Notes: generated from the letters alone by a model not told the origin. A stretch of 64,000 nucleotides of DNA from UBA4085 sp964556755 (GCA_964556755.1 CAZKXI010000010.1:1-64000); one strand, 5' to 3'; shown: positions 8,418 through 17,941, counted from the first letter of the stretch. Numbers and translations: made by a program.

Positions 8418-9627
8418 CGCCTACGTCGAAATCATCGGCCGCGAGCCCGTCGACGAGCTGTACCGCCTCGGGGAGCGCCTCCGGGGCCGGGTCATCCAGA
8501 ACGTCAACTCCACCGCCGTCGGCGGCGGCGTGGCCGAGATCCTGACCCGGATGATCCCGCTTCTCAAGGAGATCGGGGTCGAGGCCCGCTGGGACGTCAT
8601 CCGCGGCAATGAGCGCTTCTTCGCCATCACCAAGGCCATGCACAACGGCCTGCACGGCGTGCCGGTCGGCTTCAGCCCGGAAGACCAATCCTATTTCCGG
8701 GAGGTCAATCGGGCCAATCTGGACGCGGTGACGCCCTTCGGGGATATCGTCTTCATCCACGATCCCCAGCCGATCGGTCTGGTCGAGCGCCGAGCCGGCG
8801 CCCGCGGCTCGCGCTGGGTCTGGCGCTGCCACATCGACTTCACCCGGCCCCAGCCCGACATCTGGCGGTTCCTGCGCCGCTACATCAAGGCCTTCGACGC
8901 CGCCGTCTTCTCCGCGCCCGCTTTCGCCCGCCCTTTGCCGATCCGCCAGGTTCTCATCTCTCCCTCCATCGATCCCCTGAGCGACAAGAACCGGGAGCTG
9001 AGCGAGGCCGAGATCGACGCGGTATGCGCCGGCTTCGGAATCGACCGCCGGCGCCCCATCGTGACCCAGGTCTCCCGCTTCGACTACCTCAAGGATCCGG
9101 TCGGCGTCGTCCGGGCCTTCAAGATGGCCAAGCGCCACGTGGATGCCCAGCTCGTCCTGGCCGGCGGCGGCGCGAGCGACGACCCCGAAGGCCAAAAAGT
9201 CCTGGACGAGGTCCGAGCCGAGGCGGACGGCGACCCCGACATCTTCGTCCTCTTCCTCCCCCCCGCCAGCGATATCGCCATCAACGCCCTGCAGCGCGCT
9301 TCCACCATCGTCCTGCAGAAGTCCCTACGGGAAGGATTCGGGCTGACGGTGGCCGAAGCCTTGTGGAAGTCCAAGCCCGTCATCGCCGGGGCCGTAGGCG
9401 GCATCCCCCTTCAGATCAGCCATCGCTTCTCCGGGATTCTGACCCATTCGGTGGAGGGAACCGCCTTCTGGATCAAGCAGCTCCTGCAGGAGCCGGCCTA
9501 CGCGGCCGCCCTGGGCTGCAACGGCCGCGAGCACATTCGCGAGCGCTTCCTCATCACTCGCCACATCAAGGAGTACTTGCTGCTGTTTCTGTCCCTCGAT
9601 CGGTCCGACGAGGTCGTCGACCTGTGA
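8404..9627 (+). CDS. treT: Trehalose glycosyltransferring synthase (GT4, TreT-like)
   Basis: 407 aa GT-B enzyme. TreT joins NDP-glucose and free glucose to give trehalose in one step. Seen: the N-terminal acceptor domain with NSTAVGGGVAEIL, a HDPQP stretch, WRCHIDFT, VSRFDYLKDP, and the GT4 REGFGLTVAEALW motif carrying the two Glu of E-x7-E. Length and motifs fit archaeal and Thermotoga TreT rather than a sucrose synthase. It overlaps the DUF5752 gene by 14 nt and otsB by 4 nt. Confidence 0.85.
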   Translation: MAPLDAYVEIIGREPVDELYRLGERLRGRVIQNVNSTAVGGGVAEILTRMIPLLKEIGVEARWDVIRGNERFFAITKAMHNGLHGVPVGFSPEDQSYFREVNRANLDAVTPFGDIVFIHDPQPIGLVERRAGARGSRWVWRCHIDFTRPQPDIWRFLRRYIKAFDAAVFSAPAFARPLPIRQVLISPSIDPLSDKNRELSEAEIDAVCAGFGIDRRRPIVTQVSRFDYLKDPVGVVRAFKMAKRHVDAQLVLAGGGASDDPEGQKVLDEVRAEADGDPDIFVLFLPPASDIAINALQRASTIVLQKSLREGFGLTVAEALWKSKPVIAGAVGGIPLQISHRFSGILTHSVEGTAFWIKQLLQEPAYAAALGCNGREHIRERFLITRHIKEYLLLFLSLDRSDEVVDL

Positions 9628-10388
9628 GGCCTTTTCTGGACGCCGCCTTGGAAGCGGAGAAGCCGGCTCTCTTTCTGGACTTCGACGGGACGCTGGTATC
9701 GATCGCCCCGCGGCCGGAATCCGTGCGGATGACGGCCGGCCGCCGGGAATCGCTTCGCCGCCTGGCCGCCCTGATTCCGGTCGCGATCGTGTCCGGCCGG
9801 ACGCTGATCGAGCTGGACAGGCTTTTGGGGGCTCACGGGCTGATCCTGGCCGGCAACCACGGCCTGGAGATCCGGACGCGATCCGGGCTCTGGATTCATC
9901 CCCGTGCGGCCAAGACGCGTCCCTGTCTGAAGAGAGTCCTGGCCCGGGCCGCCCCGGCTCTGGCCGCCATCCCCGGCGCCTTCATCGAGGACAAGGGCCT
10001 GACGGTGAGCCTCCACTTCCGCCTCGCCCGGCCCGGTTCGGGAGGCCGCATCGCCGGTTTAGCGGCCGCAGCCGTCGCCGGACTGGAGCGCCGGCTGGAG
10101 ATCCGAACCGGGAAGAAGGTCGTCGAGATTCGGCCGCGCGTCGATTGGGACAAGGGCCGGGCCGTGCGCAGGATTCAGGGGGATCTGGAGGACGGCTCCA
10201 CTCCGATCTACATCGGGGATGACCGAACGGACGAGGATGCCTTCCGGGCCCTCGCCGGCCGGGGGCTGACCGCCCGCGTCGGCGGACGGGGGCCCACCGC
10301 GGCCGGCTTCCAGCTGGCCGGCGTGGGAGAGGTCTGGATCGTCATCCGGGCCTTGCTCCGGAAATACGCCGGGACGGGCCGTCGCTGA
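9624..10388 (+). CDS. otsB: Trehalose-6-phosphate phosphatase
   Basis: 254 aa HAD phosphatase. Motif I LFLDFDGTL carries the nucleophile and acid/base Asp, motif II is VSGR, and motif IV is IGDDRTDEDAF. NHGLEIR and the small cap domain fit OtsB. It starts with GTG overlapping the treT stop (GTGA at 9624-9627). It completes the two-step OtsA/OtsB route next to one-step TreT. The C-terminus is basic and short of known additions. Confidence 0.9.
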   Translation: MRPFLDAALEAEKPALFLDFDGTLVSIAPRPESVRMTAGRRESLRRLAALIPVAIVSGRTLIELDRLLGAHGLILAGNHGLEIRTRSGLWIHPRAAKTRPCLKRVLARAAPALAAIPGAFIEDKGLTVSLHFRLARPGSGGRIAGLAAAAVAGLERRLEIRTGKKVVEIRPRVDWDKGRAVRRIQGDLEDGSTPIYIGDDRTDEDAFRALAGRGLTARVGGRGPTAAGFQLAGVGEVWIVIRALLRKYAGTGRR

Positions 10389-10400
10389 GGCGCCCCTGGC

Positions 10401-12119
10401 TCACTGCCGGACGGCCGCTTGCGCCCGGATCAGATCGTGCAAAGTCACGATTCCGCGGATCGCCCCATCGTCCGGATCGATGACGACGAGAAAAGGGACC
10501 GCCGATTGAACGAAGCGGTCCCCGATGGCCCGGATCGTCTCATCCGGCCGGCAGGTCAGGGCGGGCCGGACCTCGGGGCGGACGGACGTCCGGAGAGAGC
10601 CCTGGATCTGTTCGCGCGTCACCAGGCCTTTCAGTCGGCCGTCCTCCAGCACGGGGAAAATGCGGAACGGGTGCCTGGCGATCAGGGCCCGCATGTCGGC
10701 CGGATCAGCCGAGGTCAGGAAAACCGGCTTCGGGTTGGCCACCGCCCGGACCGGCAGGTCCTGCCATCCCTGCAGGTCCAGGGGCGGCCGGATCTTGTGC
10801 AGCTCGTGGCCGTCCTGCACGAGCAGGGCGTCGTAGAGGCCGTGGCCGCCGGCCAGCTTGGCCACGGCCTGGCTGATGACCAATCCGATCATGAGCCCGG
10901 GGACGAGCTCGAACTGGTGGGTCATCTCGAAGACGATCAGGACCGAGGTCAGGGGAGCCCGGACGATCGTCCCCAAGCAGGCGCTCATGCCGACGGCCGC
11001 CAGGACGATCCGGTCGGCCCCGGTCAGGGGCAGCCAAAGGCCGGCCAGCCCGGCGGTGAAATACCCGGCCATGCCGCCGATGAACAGGGAAGGCGCGAAG
11101 ATGCCGCCCGATCCGCCGAAGCCATAGCTGACCACGGTGGCCGCCAGCTTGGCTACGACCATGAGGCCGGCGATCTGCCAGGGAAAGCGGTCGCTCAGGG
11201 CCGCCGAAAGATCTCCGTAGCCGAGGCCGAAGACTCCGATCCGCCCGGTCAGCCAGAAGACCGTGATCCCGATGACCCAGGTCAGAAACCCGCCGGCCAA
11301 GGGATACAGCCAGGCCGCGCCGCGGGCCGACCGCCTCAGCCGGCCGCGAAGCTCGAGCATGGCCCGCTGGAAGGCCTGCCCGGCCAGGGCCGCCAGGCCG
11401 GCCGCGAAGGGAACCACCAGATAGTGGCTCCAGCCCACGCCGTCGACGGACGGCAGGGAGAAGGCCGGCTGCCGGCCGAGAAGAGCGTGGACCACCATGG
11501 CCCCCAGGACCGAAGACAGGATGACCCGGCCCAGATAGCGGCTGTTGAAGTCGCCGATGATCTCCTCGATGACGAAGGTGATGGCGGCCAAAGGTGTGTT
11601 GAAAGCCGCGGCCAGCCCGGCCGCGGCCCCGATGGCGGCCGCGCCGCGCCGCTCGCTCCGCGGGACGCCGATCAATCCGGCCAAACCGGACGATGTGCCG
11701 CCGCCGATATAGACCGAGGGGCCCTCGCGGCCGAGGCTGTTGCCGCCGGCGATGCTCAACACGCCGGCCGCGAACTTGGCCGCCACCGACTTGAACGGGA
11801 CGACCCCCATCTCTTTCCAGTAGTCGGCCTTAAGCTGGGGGATGCCGCTGCCCGCCGCCTCGGGAGCGGCGAACCGGAGCAGGAGGGCCACGAGGAGAGA
11901 GAAGCCCAGAATGACGAGAAGCGAGAGGGCGGCGAAGGCGGGCTTGGATCGGCCGGCAAAGGCCAGATAGGTGCGCCGGAACAGGACGTCGGTGCAGAAC
12001 AGGAAGGCCACGCTGGTCAACCCGGCCGCCAGGCTCAGGACGGCCGTCTGCCCCAAGGCCCGGGAGTTGTCGGGCAGCCTCTGGGAGGCCGAGAGTATCC
12101 GCTTATTCAACATGATCAT
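10401..12119 (-). CDS. ClC-family chloride/proton exchanger with CBS domains
   Basis: 572 aa. The selectivity-filter motifs GSGIPQ, GREGPSV and GGSGGIFAPSLFIGG are all present. The gating Glu of GREGP and the internal proton Glu of FVIEEI are both kept, which predicts a Cl-/H+ antiporter rather than a channel. About ten hydrophobic segments are followed by two CBS repeats in the last ~130 residues (HPFRIFPVLEDG; VPFLVVIDPDDG). It is convergent with the trehalose operon, with 12 bp between stops, and downstream of a cation antiporter, fitting pH/osmotic homeostasis. Confidence 0.9.
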   Translation of the reverse strand: MIMLNKRILSASQRLPDNSRALGQTAVLSLAAGLTSVAFLFCTDVLFRRTYLAFAGRSKPAFAALSLLVILGFSLLVALLLRFAAPEAAGSGIPQLKADYWKEMGVVPFKSVAAKFAAGVLSIAGGNSLGREGPSVYIGGGTSSGLAGLIGVPRSERRGAAAIGAAAGLAAAFNTPLAAITFVIEEIIGDFNSRYLGRVILSSVLGAMVVHALLGRQPAFSLPSVDGVGWSHYLVVPFAAGLAALAGQAFQRAMLELRGRLRRSARGAAWLYPLAGGFLTWVIGITVFWLTGRIGVFGLGYGDLSAALSDRFPWQIAGLMVVAKLAATVVSYGFGGSGGIFAPSLFIGGMAGYFTAGLAGLWLPLTGADRIVLAAVGMSACLGTIVRAPLTSVLIVFEMTHQFELVPGLMIGLVISQAVAKLAGGHGLYDALLVQDGHELHKIRPPLDLQGWQDLPVRAVANPKPVFLTSADPADMRALIARHPFRIFPVLEDGRLKGLVTREQIQGSLRTSVRPEVRPALTCRPDETIRAIGDRFVQSAVPFLVVIDPDDGAIRGIVTLHDLIRAQAAVRQ

Positions 12120-12206
12120 GGCGCATCGCTCGGCCCGGTTCGCTTCCGCGGGGCCGCACGGGAGATCGGCGCCTGAAGCGGCGCGGGGGGAGCCGACCCG
12201 CCTATG

Positions 12207-14078
12207 TTAATTCATCGAGGCGTCGGGGTAAAGCCCGTCGCCGAGCCGATCGGCCAGATCCCGGACCGCCTCGTCCGTGCCCAGCACGGTCAGGCGGTCT
12301 CCGGGCCGCAGGATGGTTCGTCCGTGCGGGATCAAGGTCTCCGGGCCCCGGCTGACGGCGAGCAGGAGGATGTCCTCGCCCCAATGGAGGTCCTTGACGG
12401 CCCGTCCGGCGGCGGCTTCATCGGAAAGCCGGAATTCCAGGACTTCCCGTCCGTCGTCGTCGGCCATCATCAGCTCGAAAATGGCCGGGTTGCGGGCCAT
12501 CAGCGCCAGCAAGGCGGATCTGACCAAGCCCGGCACGAGGGCCCGGACGCCCGCGGCCTGATACTCCGGCAGCCGCGATGGATTGTTGACCGAGGCGATG
12601 ATCGGGGCGACCCCGGCCGCGGCCGCGACGCCTCCGAATGCCAGGTTGCGGTCGTCGTCGGAATCGAGCAGCAGCAGGCTTTTCAGGCGGCGCACGTCCA
12701 AGCTCCCTGTCCAGTCTTCGGGGCCGGCCAAGCCGACCGTGGTGAAGCCCAGATCCTCGGCCCTGGCCCGGCGCTCCGCGTCCCCGGTCATGACCAACGG
12801 CCGATCCCCCCGCCGAGCCAGCTCGCGGGCGACTTGCAGCCCGAGATCGCCGGCTCCGAAGAGGAGGATGGAACGGCCCCTCGCTTCCGCCGCGCGAGGA
12901 ATGAGGCTGTTGAAGGCGATCGGTGCCGCCGTCGAAGTCAAGGCCGCGATCAGGATGAATCCCGCGTAGGCCGGCTCGTCGAGGATGCCGAGCTGAAGGC
13001 CTATGCCGGCCGCGGCGATGATCAGCGACAGGCGGGCCGAGAGGAGGGCCCCGGCGGCGGCGGTCTCCCGCCACGTGAAGGCCAGCTTCAAGGGCAGGGC
13101 CGACAGGAGCTTGATGGCCACGGCGATGCCGAGGAGCCAGACCGCCGTCCGCAGCGCGGCCGGGTCGCCGATCAGGGCCCGCAGATCGAACCTCGTGCCG
13201 ACGGCGATGAAGAAGACGGGGATGAAGAAGCCGAATCCGATCGCCTCCAGTCCGTGACGGGTCCGCTCGTCCCCCTGCAGGCCGAGCAGGGACAGAACGG
13301 CTCCGGCCAGAAAAGCGCCCAGAATCATCTCCGTTCCGATGAATTCGGCGAGGATGACGAAGCCGACCATCAGGGCGATGGCGCCTTGAACCTTGTGCTG
13401 GGACGCGGTCGGGACGATCTCCAGCAGAATCGCCGCCGGGCCCCGGCGGCGGCCCCTGGCCAGGCCGACCCGGTAGACGAACAAGGCCGCCACGAAGAGC
13501 GCTCCGGTCAGCAGGATCTCCAGGCTCAAGCCCTTGGAGCGGATCGTCACGAAGACAGTGATCAGGAACATGGTCAGAAAATCCGCCGCGAGGGCCGAGA
13601 GGAGGACCGTCTGGCCGAACGGCGTGGCGCTCAAGCCTCGCTCCTTGAGGACGGGCACGACGACCCCCAGAGAGGTCGTGGACAAGATCAGGGCGGCCAT
13701 TCCGATGTCGCGCGACAGGCCCCGACCCGCCAGCCAGGCGGCGGCGGCCAACGCGCAAGCCAAGGTGATGAGAAAGGTGGCCAGAGCCAAGCCGAAGCTC
13801 CGGCCGCGGGACCGCCTGCCCCCCTCGGCCCGGGAGAGAAGGGAGAAATCGACTTCCAAGCCGGATAGGAACATGAGGATGGCCAAGCCGACCTCGGCCA
13901 GGAAATCCAGAGTCATATCAGGCCGGACGAGATCGAGCCCGGAGCGCCCGATCAGGGCCCCGGCCAGGATCTCGGCGACGATGACCGGCAGCCATCGGAC
14001 GCGGGAGACCAGCACGGGAATCAGAAAGGCCAGCAGGAGGATCAACAGGAGGGGCAGGAAAGGGAAGGCGGCGGCCAT
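12207..14078 (-). CDS. CPA2 monovalent cation:proton antiporter with RCK domains
   Basis: 623 aa from ATG 14078 (an upstream ATG would add a non-hydrophobic 23-residue tail). About 12 TM helices fill the first ~390 residues, including AEILAGALIGRSGL, LSTTSLGVVVPVL and TEMILGAFLAGAVLSL, as in KefB/GerN transporters. A TrkA-N-like Rossmann fold follows (LFGAGDLGLQVA), then a TrkA-C domain (LRPGDRLTVLG). It likely exchanges K+ or Na+ for H+ under nucleotide control. It lies upstream of the ClC gene on the same strand (87 bp). Confidence 0.88.
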   Translation of the reverse strand: MAAAFPFLPLLLILLLAFLIPVLVSRVRWLPVIVAEILAGALIGRSGLDLVRPDMTLDFLAEVGLAILMFLSGLEVDFSLLSRAEGGRRSRGRSFGLALATFLITLACALAAAAWLAGRGLSRDIGMAALILSTTSLGVVVPVLKERGLSATPFGQTVLLSALAADFLTMFLITVFVTIRSKGLSLEILLTGALFVAALFVYRVGLARGRRRGPAAILLEIVPTASQHKVQGAIALMVGFVILAEFIGTEMILGAFLAGAVLSLLGLQGDERTRHGLEAIGFGFFIPVFFIAVGTRFDLRALIGDPAALRTAVWLLGIAVAIKLLSALPLKLAFTWRETAAAGALLSARLSLIIAAAGIGLQLGILDEPAYAGFILIAALTSTAAPIAFNSLIPRAAEARGRSILLFGAGDLGLQVARELARRGDRPLVMTGDAERRARAEDLGFTTVGLAGPEDWTGSLDVRRLKSLLLLDSDDDRNLAFGGVAAAAGVAPIIASVNNPSRLPEYQAAGVRALVPGLVRSALLALMARNPAIFELMMADDDGREVLEFRLSDEAAAGRAVKDLHWGEDILLLAVSRGPETLIPHGRTILRPGDRLTVLGTDEAVRDLADRLGDGLYPDASMN

Positions 14079-14279
14079 GGGGTCCTGGAAGCCAGCTCCA
14101 TTTAAGCAGAACGCGGCCGCCGGCGCAAGACGGCCCCCAGCTCCCATGGCCGCTCAGACGAAGGCGCCTCCCCGGCCCTTTCGACAGCCGATCCCACCGC
14201 CGAGGGAAAGGCCTCCCGATCGTTCACGTCGGCGCGCTCGATCTGAGGCGAATCCATCCCCCCTGACGGCGCCTTCGGC

Positions 14280-15260
14280 CTACTTCGCCATCAGGACAAG
14301 CAGGGCCTGAACGAAGCGGGACGCGTCCAAGAGGGAGACGCGAGCCGTTTGACCGCCGTCGAGGATGTCGACCCGGTAGTCGCGGCCTTCCACGAATCGC
14401 CAGGGGATGATCTCCACCGTTCGAATGGACGCCAGGCCGAGATCAGCCGCCTTGAGCTCGATGACGGTCGAAGCCCGGAGATCGAGGTGGGAGGTGAAAT
14501 CGCCGACCGTCACGTCGGCGATGCGTGTCCCGCAAAGGTTAAGGAACGAGCCGCGGACCTTCCCCGTGTCCTTCAGGGAGGCTTTGGACCCGGACAGATA
14601 GTGGACCGAATTGATGGTCGCCTCCAGCCCTTGAATCCTGCTCCGCAGATCAGCGGCCGCGCTCTCCAGACCGGGAATCTGAGCGACCCGGGCTTGAAGC
14701 GCCGCCGCCTCCTTCTCCTTTCCGGCCAAGCTCGCCTTAAGCTCCTCGACCTCGGCTCGGCTCGCCGCCAAGGCATTCTCGAGGCTTGCCAGCTCTTCCG
14801 CCCTCTTACGGGCATCTTGACGGGCCATCGCCGCCGCCGAGATCGGCGCGGAGCCCTGCGTGACCGAGGTCAGAAGGTCCCCATCCGAATAATAGTTCCA
14901 GACCTTCTGCCCCACGAGAAGGAAGGGAGAGATCTGGGTTCTCCCCAAGATCGCCCTGGCTTGCTCCTCCCCCAGGCCGCGGGAAAGCAGGTAATCCAAG
15001 CTGATCTGCCAATGGCTTTCTCCCGCCGAGGCATCGTGAGAAACCGGGAGTGTGGCCGGGAATCCGGATATTTCATCCTGAGCCAGGACCAGGGCCTTGG
15101 TCTTTTCCTCGACTTGCTTCTTGAGGCCAGCGCCCTCGGCTTCCAGGGCTTGAATCTGGGCCTTCAGGCTTTCCAATTGGGATCGCCGGCAACCCGGCAG
15201 GATGAGAATCCCGGCAGCCAGTGCGAACAGGCCGGCAGCGGAGAAGAGACAACGGCGCAT
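14280..15260 (-). CDS. Coiled-coil lipoprotein of unknown function
   Basis: 326 aa from ATG 15260, which has GGAGG before it. The signal peptide ends in LILPGC, a lipobox with Cys near residue 24. Two heptad-rich coiled coils are visible (about 27-60 and 140-215) around a soluble part with SHWQISLDYLLSRGLG. The C-terminal ~110 residues look like beta sandwich. An anchored periplasmic scaffold or spacer is possible, but I do not recognise the family. Confidence 0.7.
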   Translation of the reverse strand: MRRCLFSAAGLFALAAGILILPGCRRSQLESLKAQIQALEAEGAGLKKQVEEKTKALVLAQDEISGFPATLPVSHDASAGESHWQISLDYLLSRGLGEEQARAILGRTQISPFLLVGQKVWNYYSDGDLLTSVTQGSAPISAAAMARQDARKRAEELASLENALAASRAEVEELKASLAGKEKEAAALQARVAQIPGLESAAADLRSRIQGLEATINSVHYLSGSKASLKDTGKVRGSFLNLCGTRIADVTVGDFTSHLDLRASTVIELKAADLGLASIRTVEIIPWRFVEGRDYRVDILDGGQTARVSLLDASRFVQALLVLMAK

Positions 15261-15336
15261 GATAACCTCCAAAATTATTTTCCAGCCCGGCCAGACGCCC
15301 CTCCGGGCTGCGAGCACATCCAAACCCTTTGTATCC

Positions 15337-15365
15337 AATGTAATCGGCGGTTTTCAGTCTGTCAA
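15337..15365 (-). promoter_or_regulatory. Sigma70-type promoter of the lipoprotein gene
   Basis: On the minus strand: TTGACA (15365-15360), 17-bp spacer, TACATT (15342-15337). The leader to ATG 15260 is about 70 nt. Confidence 0.7.
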
Positions 15366-15442
15366 GCCAAGGATCGATTGAGGGGCAGGTCGGGGCGCCC
15401 TCACAGACCGGCCTGAGTTGAGCTCGGCCGGACCCAATTTGC

Positions 15443-15448
15443 TATAAT
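15443..15448 (+). promoter_or_regulatory. -10 box (TATAAT), leaderless
   Basis: TATAAT ends 7 nt before GTG 15455. TTGAGC at 15418-15423 is a possible -35 with a 19-bp spacer. Confidence 0.6.
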
Positions 15449-15454
15449 GGCCGC

Positions 15455-15859
15455 GTGGATGCCTACCTGAGCCCGGATGCCCGGCGCGACCTGGAAGCCG
15501 CCGTCCTGGCCGCTAGGAGGTCCGGCGCCGCCGGATTCCTGACCGGGCACGTCCGGGGCGGGCGGTTCATCGTCGAGGGCCTCGTGCCCGCGGCCGGGAT
15601 CGAGGCCGCGGCCGATCCGGACCTGTATTTCGAGCTGGACCGGAGGCAGCCGGGCCGGATCATCGGCTTCTTCCTGCCCTCCGCGTCCGCCGCCGCCCGC
15701 CGGATGTTCCTGCGCCCCCATGCTTGCGGGCGCCTGATCCTGACGCCGAACCGGTCCGGTCCCCCCGGAGCGGAGTGGCGGGGATTTTCGGTCGGGTTCG
15801 ACGGCCGCTTCTCCATGGAGTCGTGCCCCATCGTCCGCTTCGCAAGATCCCCTCGATGA
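15455..15859 (+). CDS. Small soluble protein of unknown function
   Basis: 134 aa starting with GTG at the predicted transcription start. The pattern GFLTGHVRGGRFIVEGLVP followed by GRIIGFFLPS faintly recalls the core strands of JAB/MPN proteins, but the metal-binding HxH is absent, so I do not assign it. It lacks a signal peptide. It ends 26 bp before the secreted subtilase, so co-transcription is likely. Confidence 0.5.
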   Translation: MDAYLSPDARRDLEAAVLAARRSGAAGFLTGHVRGGRFIVEGLVPAAGIEAAADPDLYFELDRRQPGRIIGFFLPSASAAARRMFLRPHACGRLILTPNRSGPPGAEWRGFSVGFDGRFSMESCPIVRFARSPR

Positions 15860-15885
15860 TCGTCCCCTCGGTCACGGAGTCAACC

Positions 15886-17382
15886 ATGAAGCTGAAAATC
15901 CCGGCCGTCTTGAGCTTGATCGCCCTCCTGCTCGCCGCCGCCGGAGCTTCGCCGGGCCACGCGTCCGGCTTCCTTGCCGCCGCCGATGCGGCCAAGATCC
16001 TGCCCGGGCTGCAGCGGGCCATGGGCCGGGCCCATGGCGCCGATCGCTCCCTGCCGGTCTGGGTCTATTTCCGGGACAAGGACCTCGCTCCCGGAGCCGC
16101 CATGAGCCGGGCCCTGGACGCGGCCCGATCGGAGCTGAAGGCCCGCAGCCTGACCCGCCGGGCCAAGACGCGGCCCGCCGAGAACCTGGTCGACGAACAG
16201 GACCTGCCCGTGGCGCCCTCCTACGCGGCCCGGGCGCGGGCGCTCTCCTCCCGAATTCGGGCCGAATCCCGCTGGCTGAACGCGGTCTCCGTCGAGGCCG
16301 CCCCGGCCCAGATCGCGGCCCTCTCCCGGCTCGATTGCGTCGCCTCGCTGGACCTGGTCCTCGGATTCGAGAAGGAGGCCCCCTCGATCCTCGAGGCGCC
16401 GGAGGAAGGAGCCGAACAGGCCGATCCGCGCGATCCCAATCCCGGCCTCAAGGCCTTCTACGGCGCCGCCTACCGGCAGGTGGCCATGATGGGCGTGCCG
16501 GAGATGCATGCGGCCGGCCTGACCGGGAAGGGCGTCCTCGTCTGCCTGCTGGACCTCGGCTTCCACAAGACCCACGAGGCTCTCCGCTCGGCCCGGATCA
16601 TCGCCGAGCGCGACTTCGTCATGAAGGACGGGGACGTCCAGCAGGACCCCCTCGTCCCTACCGACTACACCGACTACCACGGCACGGCCTGCTGGTCGCT
16701 CCTGGGCGGGTACAAGCCCGGCATCATGGTCGGGCCGGCCTACGGCGCCGACTTCATCCTCGGCAAGACCGAGGACTACCGCTCCGAGAAGCCGGTGGAG
16801 GAGGACTACTGGGTCGCCGGGATCGAGTGGGCCGAGTCGCTGGGCGCCGACGTGGTCTCCTCCTCGCTCGGCTACACCGACTGGTACCGCTTCGCCGACA
16901 TGGACGGCCGAACGGCCGTGACGACCAAGGCCGCCAACCGGGCCACGGATCTCGGCCTCATCATCGTCAACGCCGCGGGCAACGAAAGGACGACCGCCTG
17001 GGGCCACATCATCGCCCCGGCCGACGGCTTCGACGTCCTGGCAGTCGGGGCGGTCGACGCCGACCGCAGGATCTCCAGCTTCAGCTCGCCGGGGCCCACG
17101 GCCGACGGGCGGATCAAGCCCGAGATCTGCGCCATGGGCGTCCGGTGCTTCGTGGCCCGCTCCGGGCTGGGTGTCGGAGATTCCGCCTATGCCCAGGGCA
17201 ACGGCACGTCCTACGCCACGCCGCTGGCCGCGGGTGTCGTGGCCCTCCTCCTCGAGGCCCACCCCGACTGGACGGTGGCCAAGATGCGAGAGGCCCTGAT
17301 GGCGACCGCCGGCAACGCCGAATCTCCCAACAACGACTACGGCTGGGGCGTCATCGACGGCCCGGCCGCCCTGCGCCACTGA
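15886..17382 (+). CDS. Secreted S8 (subtilisin-like) serine protease
   Basis: 498 aa with a Sec signal peptide (about 1-27) and an N-terminal prodomain-like region to about 190. The catalytic triad is visible: D223 in CLLDLGFHKTHE, H265 in DYHGTACWS and S442 in GNGTSYATPLAAG, with oxyanion-hole N365 in NAAGNE. It should be an exported endopeptidase fitting the proteolytic gene set here. ATG 15886 is chosen because it begins the signal peptide. Confidence 0.9.
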   Translation: MKLKIPAVLSLIALLLAAAGASPGHASGFLAAADAAKILPGLQRAMGRAHGADRSLPVWVYFRDKDLAPGAAMSRALDAARSELKARSLTRRAKTRPAENLVDEQDLPVAPSYAARARALSSRIRAESRWLNAVSVEAAPAQIAALSRLDCVASLDLVLGFEKEAPSILEAPEEGAEQADPRDPNPGLKAFYGAAYRQVAMMGVPEMHAAGLTGKGVLVCLLDLGFHKTHEALRSARIIAERDFVMKDGDVQQDPLVPTDYTDYHGTACWSLLGGYKPGIMVGPAYGADFILGKTEDYRSEKPVEEDYWVAGIEWAESLGADVVSSSLGYTDWYRFADMDGRTAVTTKAANRATDLGLIIVNAAGNERTTAWGHIIAPADGFDVLAVGAVDADRRISSFSSPGPTADGRIKPEICAMGVRCFVARSGLGVGDSAYAQGNGTSYATPLAAGVVALLLEAHPDWTVAKMREALMATAGNAESPNNDYGWGVIDGPAALRH

Positions 17383-17405
17383 GGCCGATGCCGGGGCCGC
17401 CCGTC

Positions 17406-17433
17406 TTGACAACCCCCGCAATCTCGATATGAT
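17406..17433 (+). promoter_or_regulatory. Promoter of the DUF2147 gene
   Basis: TTGACA (17406-17411), 16-bp spacer, TATGAT (17428-17433), 34 nt before the start codon, with GGAGGAAGA as ribosome-binding site. Confidence 0.6.
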
Positions 17434-17466
17434 GAACGGGCAGAAAATCCGTCTCACGGAGGAAGA

Positions 17467-17934
17467 ATGATGAAGCGCGCACTGACCTTTTCGCTCATGC
17501 TGTTCCTGGTCCTCGGCCTCCTGGCCCCGGCTCTGCGGGCCCAGGGCAACCTGGTCGGCCTGTGGAAGACCGTGGCCGACGAAGGCCCCGACAAGGGCAA
17601 GGCCAAGTCCCACCTCGAGATCTTCGAGAAGAACGGCGTCTTCTTCGCCCGCATCCAAAAGCTCCTCCTGGAGCCGCAGGACAAGGTCTGCGAGAACTGC
17701 AAGGGCGACCTGAAGGGCAAGCCGCTGGTCGGCCTGGTCATCATGTCCGACATGAAGAAGACCGGCAAGATCGACAAGGACTTCGGCGAGGAATACGCCG
17801 GCGGCGAGATCATGGACCCCGAGAACGGCAAGTCCTACCGCTGCAAGATCTGGGTCAAGGGCGACAACCTGACGGTCCGCGGCTATCTGCTGGCCTTCCA
17901 TCGGACCCAGAACTGGTTCCGGGTCAAGCCGTAA
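17467..17934 (+). CDS. Exported DUF2147 protein
   Basis: 155 aa. The signal peptide is at 1-25. The mature part begins LVGLWKTVADEG and contains CENCKGDLKGKPLVG, then GGEIMDPENGKSYRC and RGYLLAFHRTQNWFR, the beta-barrel-like pattern of DUF2147. This family is exported and of unknown function. Two Cys of the CxxC-like CENC stand out. It is a single gene with its own promoter, convergent with the acyltransferase gene. Confidence 0.82.
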   Translation: MMKRALTFSLMLFLVLGLLAPALRAQGNLVGLWKTVADEGPDKGKAKSHLEIFEKNGVFFARIQKLLLEPQDKVCENCKGDLKGKPLVGLVIMSDMKKTGKIDKDFGEEYAGGEIMDPENGKSYRCKIWVKGDNLTVRGYLLAFHRTQNWFRVKP

Positions 17935-17941
17935 CCCCTTC

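Noticed and set aside
14079..14279. Inverted repeat GAAGGCGCC/GGCGCCTTC around 14160-14277
   Set aside because: A 9-bp GC-rich match about 100 bp apart is expected by chance in this composition and has no adjoining signal.
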